NCBI RefSeq assembly: GCF_900101115.1
Contig: NZ_FNFU01000008.1
Location: 62,001-126,000, forward strand
Direction: 5' to 3'
DNA from: Cryobacterium psychrotolerans
GTDB taxonomy: Bacteria > Actinomycetota > Actinomycetes > Actinomycetales > Microbacteriaceae
Length of the DNA stretch: 64,000 bases
The translations under genes were made by a program, and so were the position numbers. This document shows, one piece after another, positions 7,607-16,437 of the stretch. How positions within the stretch are numbered: position 1 is the first letter of the stretch; each line of letters starts with the position of its first letter. Below the pieces are notes generated by a model that did no database searches, was not told the origin of the DNA, and was given only the letters and a program-made list of their open reading frames with translations.

Positions 7607-8935
7607 TTAGGGCTCGAGGCGGGTGGGGCCGCGGAACAGGTAGGTGACCTCGCGGATGCTGGTCTGGTGCAGCATGAGCATCAGCACCCGGGCGAGGCCC
7701 ATGCCGAAACCGCCGTGGGCCGGCACGCCGTAACGGAAGAAGTCGAGGTAGGTCTCGAGCTCCTCCGGGTCGAGGCCCTTCTCCTTCGCCTGCTCGACGA
7801 GCACGTCGATGCGGTGCTCGCGCTGGGCTCCGGTGGAGATTTCGGTGCCGTTGAAGATCAGGTCGTAGCTGTTGGTGAGGCCCGCGTCGCCCTCGTGGCG
7901 CATGTGGTAGAACGGGCGGATGCTCGACGCGTAGTCGGTGAGGAAGACGAACTCGTGGCCGTAGGTCTCCTTGACGTACGCGGCGATCCGGCGCTCGCCC
8001 TCTGGGTCCATGTCGTCGTCGTCGCGCGGAACCTCGTAGCCGTGCTGCTTGACGATCTCCTTCGCCTCGGCGAGGGGGATGCGCGGGAACGGCTTGCTTG
8101 GAACGGTCACCTCGACGTCGAAGAGGGTCTTGACCTCGTCGCCGTGCTTCGCCTTGACGGCCGTGAATGCGGCGACGAGCAGGTCCTCGTGCAGCGCCAT
8201 GACGTCTTCGTGGCTGTCGATCCAGCTGATCTCCGAGTCGATGCTGGTGAACTCGGTGGCGTGGCGGCTGGTGAACGACGGGTCGGCGCGGAACGCGGGC
8301 CCCACCTCGAACATCTTGCCGAAGCCGGCGGACTGCGCCATCTGCTTGAAGAACTGCGGGCTCTGCGCGAGGTAGGCCTTGGTGTCGAAGTACTCAACCT
8401 CGAACAGCTCCGCACTGGACTCGCTGGCGCTGGCCATCAGCTTCGGGGTGTGCAGTTCGATGAAGTCGTTGTCGACCCAGTAGGTGCGGAGCGCGTGCTC
8501 GAAGGTGGTCTGGATGCGGAAGATGAGGTTCTGCTTCGGGTTGCGCAGGTCGAGGAAGCGCCAGTCCATGCGCTTGTCCAGGCTGGAATCGGCCGCGATC
8601 GGCGTTTCCGGGATCGCGAGGGTGACGATCTCCAGCGTGGCCAGCTTGATCTCGATGCCGCCGAGCTTGACCCGCTCGTCGTGCTTGAGCTGGCCGGTCA
8701 CGGTGACGAAGCTGCCCTGCGAGAGCGACGAGATGCTCGTGGCCGGCTCGTCGGCGATGACCACGCCGTCGGCATCCGAGTTGCGCGGATTGACCAGCTG
8801 CACGGCGCCGGACTCGTCGCGGAGCACGACGAACTGCACCTTCTTCTGGTCTCGCACCGTCTCGACCCACCCGGACACCGAAACGGGGCCGTCGTCGAGG
8901 GCGGACAGGTTCTTGATCAATACGCGCGCATTCAC
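7607..8935 (-). CDS. aspS: Aspartate-tRNA ligase, archaeal/eukaryotic type
   Basis: 442 residues. It charges tRNA-Asp (and in non-discriminating members tRNA-Asn) with aspartate. An N-terminal OB-fold anticodon-binding domain (VSGWVETVRDQKKVQFVVLR) covers about residues 18-105. The class II catalytic core follows, with motif 2 around AFRADPSFTSRH and motif 3 GMGLARVLMLML near the C-terminus. The length and lack of the roughly 120-residue GAD insertion show the archaeal/eukaryotic form rather than the 590-residue standard bacterial enzyme. The ATG at 8935 fits the OB-fold start. If non-discriminating, it needs GatCAB elsewhere in the genome. Confidence 0.92.
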   Translation of the reverse strand: MNARVLIKNLSALDDGPVSVSGWVETVRDQKKVQFVVLRDESGAVQLVNPRNSDADGVVIADEPATSISSLSQGSFVTVTGQLKHDERVKLGGIEIKLATLEIVTLAIPETPIAADSSLDKRMDWRFLDLRNPKQNLIFRIQTTFEHALRTYWVDNDFIELHTPKLMASASESSAELFEVEYFDTKAYLAQSPQFFKQMAQSAGFGKMFEVGPAFRADPSFTSRHATEFTSIDSEISWIDSHEDVMALHEDLLVAAFTAVKAKHGDEVKTLFDVEVTVPSKPFPRIPLAEAKEIVKQHGYEVPRDDDDMDPEGERRIAAYVKETYGHEFVFLTDYASSIRPFYHMRHEGDAGLTNSYDLIFNGTEISTGAQREHRIDVLVEQAKEKGLDPEELETYLDFFRYGVPAHGGFGMGLARVLMLMLHQTSIREVTYLFRGPTRLEP

Positions 8936-8999
8936 GTGGCAAGTTTAGCCGAACGGCTCTCGGCGAATTCGCGGCCGGGCCCTCCGTAGACTGGAACAC

Positions 9000-9644
9000 G
9001 TGGTAGCTAGCCAGATACATCTCGTGCGGCACGGTGAGGTTTTGAACCCCGAGCGCGTCCTTTATGGAAGGCTGCCGGGATTCGGCCTCTCCCCCCTGGG
9101 GCAGAAGATGGCCGAGGCAGCCGCGGCAGACCTGGTCGACCGGGGTCGCCCGGTCGCACGCGTCGTCTCCTCACCGCTGCAGCGCACGCGGGAATCGGCA
9201 GAGCCGATTGCCGCCCTGTTCAACCTGCCGGTCTCCACCGACGACCGCCTGATCGAGCCGAAGAACCGCTTCGAGGGAACCAGGCTGACCGGCCCGGGCG
9301 GCGCGCTCCGCGACCCGCGAAACTGGCCCTCGCTGACGAATCCGCTCCGCCCGAGCTGGGGTGAGCCCTTCCGGTCGATCGCAGGGCGGATGCTCGCCGC
9401 CGTCGACGAGGCCTGGCGCTCGGTCGAAGACGGAGACGTCGTGCTCGTCAGCCACCAGCTGCCGATCTGGATGGTGCATCGCGCGCTCACCGGCGACCGC
9501 CTGCCCCACGACCCGCGCAAGCGCCGCTGCGAGCTCTCGAGCATCACGACCCTCTCCCGACGAGGCGAGGCCTTCGTCGAGGTCGGCTACGCGAACCCGG
9601 CCGGGCACCTCCAGGTGCTGGCCACGGATGTCGGGGCGGTATGA
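9000..9644 (+). CDS. Histidine phosphatase family protein (phosphoglycerate mutase-like)
   Basis: 214 residues, GTG start. The catalytic motif LVRHGE is at residues 8-13 with the phospho-accepting His at 11. The second catalytic His is in VLVSHQLPIW near residue 151, and a conserved Arg lies in SSPLQRTRESA. The family holds mutases, phosphatases and cobalamin enzymes; the substrate is unknown. It opens a five-gene run with the cytochrome c maturation genes and overlaps the next gene by 4 bp (ATGA), so co-expression with ResA-CcdA-ResB-CcsB is expected, a common actinobacterial order. Confidence 0.88.
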   Translation: MVASQIHLVRHGEVLNPERVLYGRLPGFGLSPLGQKMAEAAAADLVDRGRPVARVVSSPLQRTRESAEPIAALFNLPVSTDDRLIEPKNRFEGTRLTGPGGALRDPRNWPSLTNPLRPSWGEPFRSIAGRMLAAVDEAWRSVEDGDVVLVSHQLPIWMVHRALTGDRLPHDPRKRRCELSSITTLSRRGEAFVEVGYANPAGHLQVLATDVGAV

Positions 9645-10240
9645 GGCGCCCCCGTTTCCTGACCGTCCTCGCTGCGGCTGCGACACTGTCCATCCTGCTC
9701 GCCGGATGCGCCGCCGACCCGCTCGCCGAGCAATACCGCGAGGGCAGCAGCAAGGGCTTCATCGCCGGGGACGGCAGCTGGACCGAGATCCCCGCGGCCA
9801 AGCGCGGCGACGCCGTGGCCTGGAGCGGGACCACCGAAAACGGCAAGGCCGTGTCCTCGGCCGATTACGCCGGCCAGGTCGTCGTCCTCAACTTCTGGTA
9901 CGCCAGCTGCGCTCCGTGCCGTGCCGAAGCCCCCGACCTGCAAAAACTGAACCAGGAGTTCGAGGGGAAGGGCGCCTCGTTCCTCGGCGTCAACGTGCGC
10001 GACCGGGCCGCCAACGCGATCGCGTTCAACGACACCTACGGCATCACCTTTCCCTCGGTGATGGACGTCGAGGACGGCAGCATGCAGCTGGCGTTCAGCG
10101 GGAGCATCCCGCCCAACGCCGTGCCCACGACCCTGGTCCTGGACGGCTCCGGCCGCGTGGCCGCGCGGATTCTCGGCCGGGTGTCGTCGCCGTCAATCCT
10201 GAAGACCTTCATTCGCGACACGATCGCCGAGGACTCGTAG
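9641..10240 (+). CDS. resA: TlpA/ResA-type thiol-disulfide lipoprotein
   Basis: 199 residues. A lipoprotein signal peptide ends at the lipobox LLAGC (lipidated Cys 23). The thioredoxin-fold domain follows, with the redox motif CAPC at residues 90-93 (WYASCAPCRAE) and cis-proline region NAVPTTLVLD. In System II cytochrome c biogenesis this outer-face protein reduces the disulfide in the apocytochrome haem-binding CXXCH motif, taking electrons from CcdA, which is encoded next. The start overlaps the preceding gene by 4 bp. Confidence 0.92.
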   Translation: MRRPRFLTVLAAAATLSILLAGCAADPLAEQYREGSSKGFIAGDGSWTEIPAAKRGDAVAWSGTTENGKAVSSADYAGQVVVLNFWYASCAPCRAEAPDLQKLNQEFEGKGASFLGVNVRDRAANAIAFNDTYGITFPSVMDVEDGSMQLAFSGSIPPNAVPTTLVLDGSGRVAARILGRVSSPSILKTFIRDTIAEDS

Positions 10241-10242
10241 GC

Positions 10243-11001
10243 GTGGGTGATCCGTTCGGGGAACTCGTCTTCAGCGGCCAGCTTCTCATCGCGATCCCGA
10301 TTGCCGTGCTGGCCGGACTCGTCTCCTTCGCGTCTCCGTGCATCCTCCCGCTCGTGCCCGGCTACCTCGCCTACATCGGCGGCTTCACCGACGGGCGCAC
10401 GCCGGCCCGGGGTGATCGCAGCGGCCGGAACCGGCTCCTCGCCGGCGTCGGCCTCTTCATCCTCGGATTCACGCTCGTTTTCGTGCTCACCGGCGTCATG
10501 TTCGGCGCGGCGGGATTCTGGCTCAACCAGTACCGCGACCTGATCACCCGCGTCGCCGGCGGCATCGTCGTGCTGCTCGGGCTCGTTTTCATCGGCCAGT
10601 TCGGCGTCATGCAGCGCACGGTCAAGTCCTCGTGGCGTCCGCGGATGGGGCTCGCCGGTGCGCCGGTGCTCGGCGCCGTGTTCGCGATCGGCTGGACACC
10701 GTGCACGGGGCCGACGCTGACCGCGATCAATTCGCTCAGCCTGAGCTCGGGGTCACCCTGGCAGGGCGGCCTGCTGGCCCTCTTCTACGCCCTCGGCCTC
10801 GGCATCCCGTTCCTGCTGATCGCCCTCGGCCTCAACTGGGCGACCGGAGCGGTCGCATTCCTGAAGCGGCATATTCGGGTGATCAACCTGATGGGCGGCG
10901 CTCTGCTCATTCTCATCGGCCTGCTCATGGTCAGCGGCGTCTGGAACGCCTGGCTCCTCGATCTCCAGGGGGTGATTGGCAACTTTGTCCCGGCCATCTG
11001 A
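10243..11001 (+). CDS. ccdA: Cytochrome c biogenesis protein CcdA
   Basis: 252 residues, GTG start 2 bp after the resA stop. Six membrane segments with the two functional cysteines in FASPCILPLVPGYLAYIGG (TM1) and GWTPCTGPTL (TM4). It carries electrons from cytosolic thioredoxin across the membrane to ResA. An open frame continues upstream through the phosphatase and resA genes, but it is meaningless there. The GTG at 10243 gives the usual short N-terminus before TM1. Confidence 0.94.
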   Translation: MGDPFGELVFSGQLLIAIPIAVLAGLVSFASPCILPLVPGYLAYIGGFTDGRTPARGDRSGRNRLLAGVGLFILGFTLVFVLTGVMFGAAGFWLNQYRDLITRVAGGIVVLLGLVFIGQFGVMQRTVKSSWRPRMGLAGAPVLGAVFAIGWTPCTGPTLTAINSLSLSSGSPWQGGLLALFYALGLGIPFLLIALGLNWATGAVAFLKRHIRVINLMGGALLILIGLLMVSGVWNAWLLDLQGVIGNFVPAI

Positions 11002-12664
11002 CCACTACGATTCCCGCCCGGCCCGCCCCGGCGCCGACGTCACCCAGCCACGGCTCGGCACTTCGGGCTGGCTGCGCTGGTTCTGGCGCCAGCTCACCAG
11101 CATGCGCACGGCGCTGTTCCTGCTCCTGCTGCTCGCGATCGCGGCCGTTCCGGGCTCGCTCGTGCCGCAGCGCAGCTCCGACCCGAACGGCGTCACCCAG
11201 TACTTCGCGAACAACCCGGACCTCGCGCCCGCCCTCGACACCATCCAGGCCTTCGATGTGTACTCCTCGGCCTGGTTCTCCGCGATCTACCTGCTGCTCT
11301 TCGTCTCCCTGATCGGATGCGTGATCCCGCGCACGAAGCACCACCTGCAGGCGCTCCGAGCCACACCCCCGAAGACCCCGGCCCGCCTGGCCCGGCTGGC
11401 CGGGTTCACCACCCGCGACGCCCCCGCCGGCACGGATCCCGCTGCCGCGATCGATTCCGCGCGCGGGCTCCTCAAGGAGAGCGGCTACCGCGTTGCCCGG
11501 TTCGACACCGAGCGGGAGGCCTCCGTCTCGGCCGAGCGCGGCTACCTCCGCGAGACCGGCAACCTCGTCTTCCACTCGGCCCTGGTCGGCATCCTGATCA
11601 CCGTCGGATTCGGCAGCGGATTCGGTTTCAGTGGTCAGCGCGTGCTCGTCGAAGGCCAGACCTTCGTGAACTCGCTGCTGGCCTATGACTCCTTCAACCC
11701 CGGACGTTTCTTCGACGACGCCGGCCTCGACCCCTACAAGTTGAAGCTCGACGACTTCACCGTCGACTACGAGACCGAGAACCTCAAGGCCTTCGGTCAG
11801 CCGCTCGACTTCACCGCCGATGTCACGGTCACCCCGCGGGGCGAGGACCCCGAGCCCGCCGCGGTCAAGGTCAACGCTCCGCTCCGGACCGGCGGCACGG
11901 ATGTCTACCTGCTGGGCAACGGCTACGCCCCGACCATCACCGTGAAGGACCCCGCTGGCAAGGTCGTGTTCACCGACTCGATCCCGTTCCTGCCCCAGGA
12001 CGCGAACCTAACCTCCCTCGGGGTGGTGAAGGTTCCGGACGGGCTGAAGAAGCAGGTCGGCATGATCGGGTTCTTCTACCCGACCCAGGCGGAGGCGCAG
12101 TCCGGCGCCTACTTCTCCTCCTTCCCGGATCTCGAATACCCGCTGCTGACCCTGAACGTCTACGCCGGCGACCTCGGCCTCGACGAAGGCGTCCCGACAT
12201 CCGTCTATTCGCTCGACACCGACAAGATGGATGCCCTGGCCACGCGCACGACCACGGTCAAGCCGCTCGAGCTCAAGCCAGGCGAGACCCAGCAGCTTCC
12301 GGGCGGACTCGGCTCGGTCACCTTCGAGGAAGCCAACCCGGGCGCGAAGAAGGGCGACTTCTCCGGCTCCGTCCTGCGGTTCGCCTCCTTCGACATCCAC
12401 CACGACCCCACCCAGGGCTGGGTGCTCCTGTTCGCGGTGCTCGTGCTGCTCGGCCTGCTCACCTCCCTGTTCGTGCCGCGCCGCCGCGTCTGGGTGAAGG
12501 CGGTCCGGCAGGACGACGGCTCGGTGCGCCTCGAGTACGCCGGACTCGCCCGCGGCGACGATCCGGCCCTCGAAGCCGCGGTGGCCGCACTGGCCGACCG
12601 CCACAGCGCCCGGCTGACCTCGCCCGCGTCCGCGCCGCTCGCCCCCGCCCCTGAACAGACTTAG
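10976..12664 (+). CDS. resB: Cytochrome c biogenesis protein ResB
   Basis: 562 residues. It is a component of the System II haem ligation complex. A membrane helix LFLLLLLAIAAVPGS follows the conserved MRTAL segment near residue 43. Two more helices are around residues 110 and 195, a long extracytoplasmic domain covers about 215-470, and a final helix is WVLLFAVLVLLGLLTSLFV. The TTG at 10976 would overlap ccdA by 26 bp. The N-terminal 40 residues are not conserved, so the start is uncertain, but there is no good alternative until the ATG at the MRTAL segment. It works with CcsB, encoded next. Confidence 0.9.
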   Translation: MATLSRPSDHYDSRPARPGADVTQPRLGTSGWLRWFWRQLTSMRTALFLLLLLAIAAVPGSLVPQRSSDPNGVTQYFANNPDLAPALDTIQAFDVYSSAWFSAIYLLLFVSLIGCVIPRTKHHLQALRATPPKTPARLARLAGFTTRDAPAGTDPAAAIDSARGLLKESGYRVARFDTEREASVSAERGYLRETGNLVFHSALVGILITVGFGSGFGFSGQRVLVEGQTFVNSLLAYDSFNPGRFFDDAGLDPYKLKLDDFTVDYETENLKAFGQPLDFTADVTVTPRGEDPEPAAVKVNAPLRTGGTDVYLLGNGYAPTITVKDPAGKVVFTDSIPFLPQDANLTSLGVVKVPDGLKKQVGMIGFFYPTQAEAQSGAYFSSFPDLEYPLLTLNVYAGDLGLDEGVPTSVYSLDTDKMDALATRTTTVKPLELKPGETQQLPGGLGSVTFEEANPGAKKGDFSGSVLRFASFDIHHDPTQGWVLLFAVLVLLGLLTSLFVPRRRVWVKAVRQDDGSVRLEYAGLARGDDPALEAAVAALADRHSARLTSPASAPLAPAPEQT

Positions 12665-12673
12665 GCTGGCCTA

Positions 12674-13669
12674 GTGAATCTCAATGAGCTCTCGATCCTG
12701 AGCCTGTACTCCGCCATGGGCGTCTACGCGCTCGCATTCATCGCTTTCTCGATCGACCTGGCCCGGCGCTCCTCCGCCGTCGGCGCGGTCCAGGCTGACG
12801 AGCTTTCGTCGCCCGAAGCCCGAGGCGCCGCCGAGGCCGCATCCGGGGGCACAACCACCCTGACCCGGATCAGCACGCGCATCGCCAATGACGCGGCCAC
12901 CCCCTACGGCCGCTCGGCCAGCCTCCGCGTCGGCGTCTCGCTGACCGTGCTCGCCTGGGCGCTGCACCTGGCCGCCGACGTGCTGCGCGGCCTGGCCGCC
13001 GGCCGGGTCCCGTGGGCGAACATGTACGAATTCGCGATGACCGGAACCCTCCTCATCGTCACGGTCTTCCTGATCGTGCTGACCCGGGCCGACCTGCGCT
13101 TCCTCGGCACCTTCGTCACCGGCCTCGTGCTCATCCTGCTGGGGATCGCCGCCCTCCGGTTCTACGTCGAGGTCGCCCCGCTGCCGCCGGCGCTCCAGTC
13201 GGTCTGGCTCGTCATCCACGTCTTCGTCGCCTCGCTCGGCACCGGGTTCTTCGCGCTCGGCTTCGCCCTGTCGGCCGTGCAGCTGCTCCAGTTCCGGCGA
13301 GAGAGCCTCGTGGCCGAGGCCCGGGCGACGCGGCTGCGGTTCGTGGCCACGCTGCCGTCCTCGGCGACCCTGGAGAACCTCGCCTACCGGGTCAACATCA
13401 TCGGGTTCATCCTCTGGACCTTCACCCTGATGGCCGGCTCGATCTGGGCCGAGAAGGCCTGGGGCCGGTACTGGGGCTGGGACACCAAGGAGGTCTGGAC
13501 CTTCATCATCTGGACCATCTACGCCGGGTATATCCACGCCAGGGCGACCCGCGGATGGCGCGGTTCCCGGTCGGCGTGGCTGGCGATCATCGGTTTCAGC
13601 GCCGTCTTGTTCAACTTCGGCATCGTGAACGTCTTCTTCAAGGGCCTGCACGCCTACTCCGGCCTGTAG
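12674..13669 (+). CDS. ccsB: Cytochrome c biogenesis protein CcsB (ResC/CcsA family)
   Basis: 331 residues with about eight membrane segments. The family-defining tryptophan-rich haem-handling motif is WGRYWGWDTKEVW near residues 266-278, flanked by conserved histidines (HVFVAS, and HAR near 295). It exports haem and ligates it to apocytochrome c together with ResB. GTG start at 12674, 9 bp after the resB stop. It is the last gene of the cytochrome c maturation operon and is followed 29 bp later by palindrome P3. Confidence 0.94.
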   Translation: MNLNELSILSLYSAMGVYALAFIAFSIDLARRSSAVGAVQADELSSPEARGAAEAASGGTTTLTRISTRIANDAATPYGRSASLRVGVSLTVLAWALHLAADVLRGLAAGRVPWANMYEFAMTGTLLIVTVFLIVLTRADLRFLGTFVTGLVLILLGIAALRFYVEVAPLPPALQSVWLVIHVFVASLGTGFFALGFALSAVQLLQFRRESLVAEARATRLRFVATLPSSATLENLAYRVNIIGFILWTFTLMAGSIWAEKAWGRYWGWDTKEVWTFIIWTIYAGYIHARATRGWRGSRSAWLAIIGFSAVLFNFGIVNVFFKGLHAYSGL

Positions 13670-13698
13670 ACGATCTCACAAGCCCAATCAGGATGCCG

Positions 13699-13757
13699 CT
13701 GAGTTGCGGAGAAAGTACCTTCATTTCGCTCGGGAAGGTACTTTCTCCGCAACTCAG
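13699..13757. repeat. 59-bp perfect palindrome P3, family II
   Basis: Perfect 24-bp arms at 13699-13722 and 13734-13757 flank the 11-nt loop ATTTCGCTCGG. The inner ends of the arms are ACCTTC and GAAGGT. It lies between the convergent ccsB and menC genes, with a C-rich stretch on the menC sense strand, and has no T-run. Copy P5 at 43089 has nearly the same sequence. Confidence 0.95.
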
Positions 13758-13785
13758 TTGAGCCGGGTGGGGGCTGCGAGATCGC

Positions 13786-14766
13786 CTAACCAGCGAGGAG
13801 CGCGTGGGTGCGGGCCAGGCGGTCCAGCCACCAGTCGCGACGGTCCGCGGCCGCCGCGTGGCGCTCGAGCAGCGCCGGATCGGGAGTGACCCGGCGCACG
13901 GCAACGCGACCCTGGACCGGGATGAGCGGCTCGTTCGTGACATCCGCGGCCAGCAGCGCGGCCGTTCCGAGGCCGCAGTCGAACGACAGGTCGGGGATGG
14001 CAGCGGCGAGGTGCGCGCCCATCGAGATCCCGATCGAGGTGTCCAGCGCGCTCGAGACGACGACGGGCAGCCCGGCTTCGCGGGTGATCGACAGCGCCGC
14101 ACGGATGCCGCCGAGCGGCTGGGCCTTCACCACCAGGATGTCCGCCGCATTGGCCCGGGCCACCGCGAGCGGGTCATCGGCGCGGCGCACGCTCTCGTCG
14201 GCGGCGATCGGCACCCCCATGTACCGCGTGCGGACCCGGATCTCGGCCAGCTCCTCGACGGTCGCGCAGGGCTGCTCCACATACTCGAGGTCGAACCCGG
14301 CCAGGGCGTGCATGGCGTGCTCGGCCTCGTCCACATTCCAGAGCCCGTTCGCGTCGACGCGGATGCGCCCCTCCGGCCCGAGTGCCGCGCGCACGGCGCG
14401 CACCCGCGCCACGTCCTCGGCCAGGGTGCGGCCCGGATCGGCGACCTTGACCTTCGCGGTGCGGCAGCCGGGAAAGCGGGCCAGGACCCCGGCCACGGCC
14501 TCGGGTTCGACCGCGGGCACCGTGGCGTTCACCGGGACGCTCGTGCGCAGCAGCGCGGGCGTTTCGTGCCAGCCGAAATCGATGGCTGCCCGCAGCCAGG
14601 CCGCGGATTCGGCATCGTCGTATTCGGCGAACGGCGAGAACTCCGTCCAGCCGTGCGGGCCCTTCAGGAGCAGGGCCTCGCGGCTCTCCAGCCCCCGGAA
14701 CCGCGTGACCAGGGGCAGGGCGACAACGCGCGCGGTACCGAGCAACTCGTCCAGTGAGGGCAGCAT
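13786..14766 (-). CDS. menC: o-Succinylbenzoate synthase
   Basis: 326 residues of the enolase superfamily. It dehydrates SHCHC to o-succinylbenzoate in menaquinone synthesis. The catalytic lysine pair is in TAKVKVADPG. The metal ligands are Asp in RVDANGLW, Glu in YVEQPC and Asp in AADES, and the second catalytic Lys is in VVKAQPLGG, all in the expected order. The open frame extends to 14925, but the ATG at 14766 (MLPSLDELL) gives the standard N-terminus. It is transcribed opposite to the other men genes. Confidence 0.93.
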   Translation of the reverse strand: MLPSLDELLGTARVVALPLVTRFRGLESREALLLKGPHGWTEFSPFAEYDDAESAAWLRAAIDFGWHETPALLRTSVPVNATVPAVEPEAVAGVLARFPGCRTAKVKVADPGRTLAEDVARVRAVRAALGPEGRIRVDANGLWNVDEAEHAMHALAGFDLEYVEQPCATVEELAEIRVRTRYMGVPIAADESVRRADDPLAVARANAADILVVKAQPLGGIRAALSITREAGLPVVVSSALDTSIGISMGAHLAAAIPDLSFDCGLGTAALLAADVTNEPLIPVQGRVAVRRVTPDPALLERHAAAADRRDWWLDRLARTHALLAG

Positions 14767-14821
14767 CCCCCCAGTCTGGCACTCGAGCGCGACGGAGACC
14801 GTCAGCCTCGGCCCGGTCAGG

Positions 14822-15088
14822 TCAGAGAACATCCCGCATGAACGCGTTGTCCGGCTCGGGCCCGACGTCCGCGCCGTTGCCGTTCGGCTTCGTGTTGACC
14901 AGGACGACGGAAATCCCGGGCGCAATCAGCAGGTAGGCATCCTCGATGCGGCCTTCGCCGCTGTTCACGCGCAGCCAGTACGGCCGGCCCGCCGCCAGCG
15001 CCGTGGCCAGTTCTTCCTGGACCGACGCGACGGTGCGCCCGCCGAGGGAGTACGGCCGGCCCCCGTAGACGATGTCGATCCGGTTCAC
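14822..15088 (-). CDS. Conserved hypothetical protein paired with DUF7882
   Basis: 88 residues, GTG start at 15088, predicted soluble. It begins MNRIDIVYGGRPYSLGG and contains a likely beta-sheet region up to VVLVNTK, then a polar tail rich in Asp/Asn. I recognise no named domain. The start codon overlaps the stop of the upstream DUF7882 gene (GTGA), so both proteins are made together and may interact. The longer open frame to 15298 only overlaps the neighbour and is not supported. Confidence 0.75.
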   Translation of the reverse strand: MNRIDIVYGGRPYSLGGRTVASVQEELATALAAGRPYWLRVNSGEGRIEDAYLLIAPGISVVLVNTKPNGNGADVGPEPDNAFMRDVL

Positions 15089-15414
15089 GGCGTCCCCTTC
15101 GTCAGCGTGGTCGGCGTCGGATGCGGCTCGGGAACGATCTGCAGCCCACCGGAGGAATTGGCGGTGAACATGAGCGCTTCGATCCATTCCCGGTTGAGGC
15201 TCGGGGTTCGGGCGCCGAAGTACTTGTAGGCGATCGGGATGCCCGGATTCAGCCAGATGGTGCTCCGGCCGCCGCCGCCCTGCGGGTCGTCCCGCCACGT
15301 GAAGTAGAAGGACTCTCCGCGGCGCAGCTTGGCGCCGATCACGACCTGGATGTGCGCGAGTATTCGATCGTCAAAGTCAGCCGTGAGCGTCGAATCGTAT
15401 GTCAGCTTGCCCAT
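15085..15414 (-). CDS. DUF7882 family protein
   Basis: 109 residues starting at the ATG at 15414 (MGKLTYDSTLTADFDDRILA). It matches a family confined largely to Microbacteriaceae, often mislabelled ATP-dependent DNA ligase. Nothing in its sequence shows a ligase: there is no KxDG motif. Visible features are a conserved ILAHIQVVIGAKLRRGESF segment, an aromatic FYFTWRDD motif near residue 47 and a proline-rich tail. It is translationally coupled to the small gene after it. The function is unknown, and the upstream open frame to 15474 looks non-coding. Confidence 0.8.
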   Translation of the reverse strand: MGKLTYDSTLTADFDDRILAHIQVVIGAKLRRGESFYFTWRDDPQGGGGRSTIWLNPGIPIAYKYFGARTPSLNREWIEALMFTANSSGGLQIVPEPHPTPTTLTKGTP

Positions 15415-15492
15415 TGCACCGCTCCCCGTTCCCCGGTCTTGTGAGAGTACCTCGGTTCGAGGCGCGCCCACCATGCTCAGTTCGGGGGGTAC

Positions 15493-16437
15493 TCAATCCC
15501 TCAGGTAGCGCTCCAGGCGCGGCACATGCAGGAGGGCCAGTGCGCGCTTTTCGATCTGCCGGACCCGTTCCCGGGTCACGCCCTGGATCAGCGCGATCTG
15601 GTCGAGGGTTCTGGGGGCGTCGCCGTCGAGACCGAACCGGGCCTGGAGGATGGCGCGTTCCCGGGGTGGCAGTGCGTCCAGGTAGAACGTGATGTCCGCC
15701 GCCCGCAGGGCGATGGTGGCGTATTCATCCGGCTGGGGCAGGTCGTCGTCGATGATCAACTCGGAGATGTCCCCGATGCCGTCCCCGACGGGAGCGTGCA
15801 GGGAAATGGGTTCGTTGTCGTATTGCAGCAGTCGAGCCACATCGCGGGCCGGAATCTGGGTGGCCTCGGCGAGTTCGCGCACGGTGGGGTCGCGGTCGAG
15901 CGTGCTCGTCAGGTCGCGGCGAATCCGCTTGATCTTGTTCAGCTTCTCCGCGGTGTGCACCGGGATCCGGATCATCCGGGACTTGTCCGCCATGCCGCGG
16001 TGGATGGCCTGGCGGATCCACCAGGTGGCGTAGGTCGAGAACTTGTACCCGGTCATGAAGTCGAACTTCTCGACCGCCCGAACGAGCCCGATGTTCCCGT
16101 CCTGGACCAGGTCCATGATCGGCACTCCGCGGCCGGAGTAGTGCTTCGCGATGCTCACGACCAGGCGCAGGTTCGCTTCGATGAAGTGGTTCTTCGAACG
16201 GCATCCGTCGTGCACGAGCCACGCTAGTTCGCGTTCGAGGTCCGGGTCATCGATGTTTCCCTTGAGGAGTTTCTCCTCGGCGAACAGGCCCACTTCGATC
16301 CGTCGGGCGAGGTTCACCTCGTCTTCTGCGGTGAGCAGGGCGCCCTTGCCGATCCGGCGGAGGTAGTCGCCGAAGGCGTCGGTGGAGGCCCGGCCGTACC
16401 GAGCGCTCGACGGGGCGGAATGCGCGGTGATCGTCAT
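15493..16437 (-). CDS. Group 2 sigma-70 family RNA polymerase sigma factor
   Basis: 314 residues. Region 1.2 begins TDAFGDYLRRIGKGALLTAEDE. Region 2 includes DLVQDGNIGLVRAVEKFDF and the -10 recognition segment FSTYATWWIRQAIHRGMADK. Region 3 is EKLNKIKRIRRDL, and region 4.2 has a helix-turn-helix near TLDQIALIQGVTRERVRQIEKR. It lacks the long acidic region 1.1 of the housekeeping factor, so it is a SigB/HrdB-like accessory factor. Its ATG overlaps the stop of an upstream 81-residue gene (ATGA), suggesting coupled synthesis. Confidence 0.92.
   Translation of the reverse strand: MTITAHSAPSSARYGRASTDAFGDYLRRIGKGALLTAEDEVNLARRIEVGLFAEEKLLKGNIDDPDLERELAWLVHDGCRSKNHFIEANLRLVVSIAKHYSGRGVPIMDLVQDGNIGLVRAVEKFDFMTGYKFSTYATWWIRQAIHRGMADKSRMIRIPVHTAEKLNKIKRIRRDLTSTLDRDPTVRELAEATQIPARDVARLLQYDNEPISLHAPVGDGIGDISELIIDDDLPQPDEYATIALRAADITFYLDALPPRERAILQARFGLDGDAPRTLDQIALIQGVTRERVRQIEKRALALLHVPRLERYLRD

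Noticed and set aside
6527-8989. 820-codon open frame on the plus strand
   Set aside because: It runs antisense across the DUF559 and aspS genes, with Arg/Gly/Glu/Asp-rich low-complexity content. It is a shadow of G+C-rich coding on the other strand.
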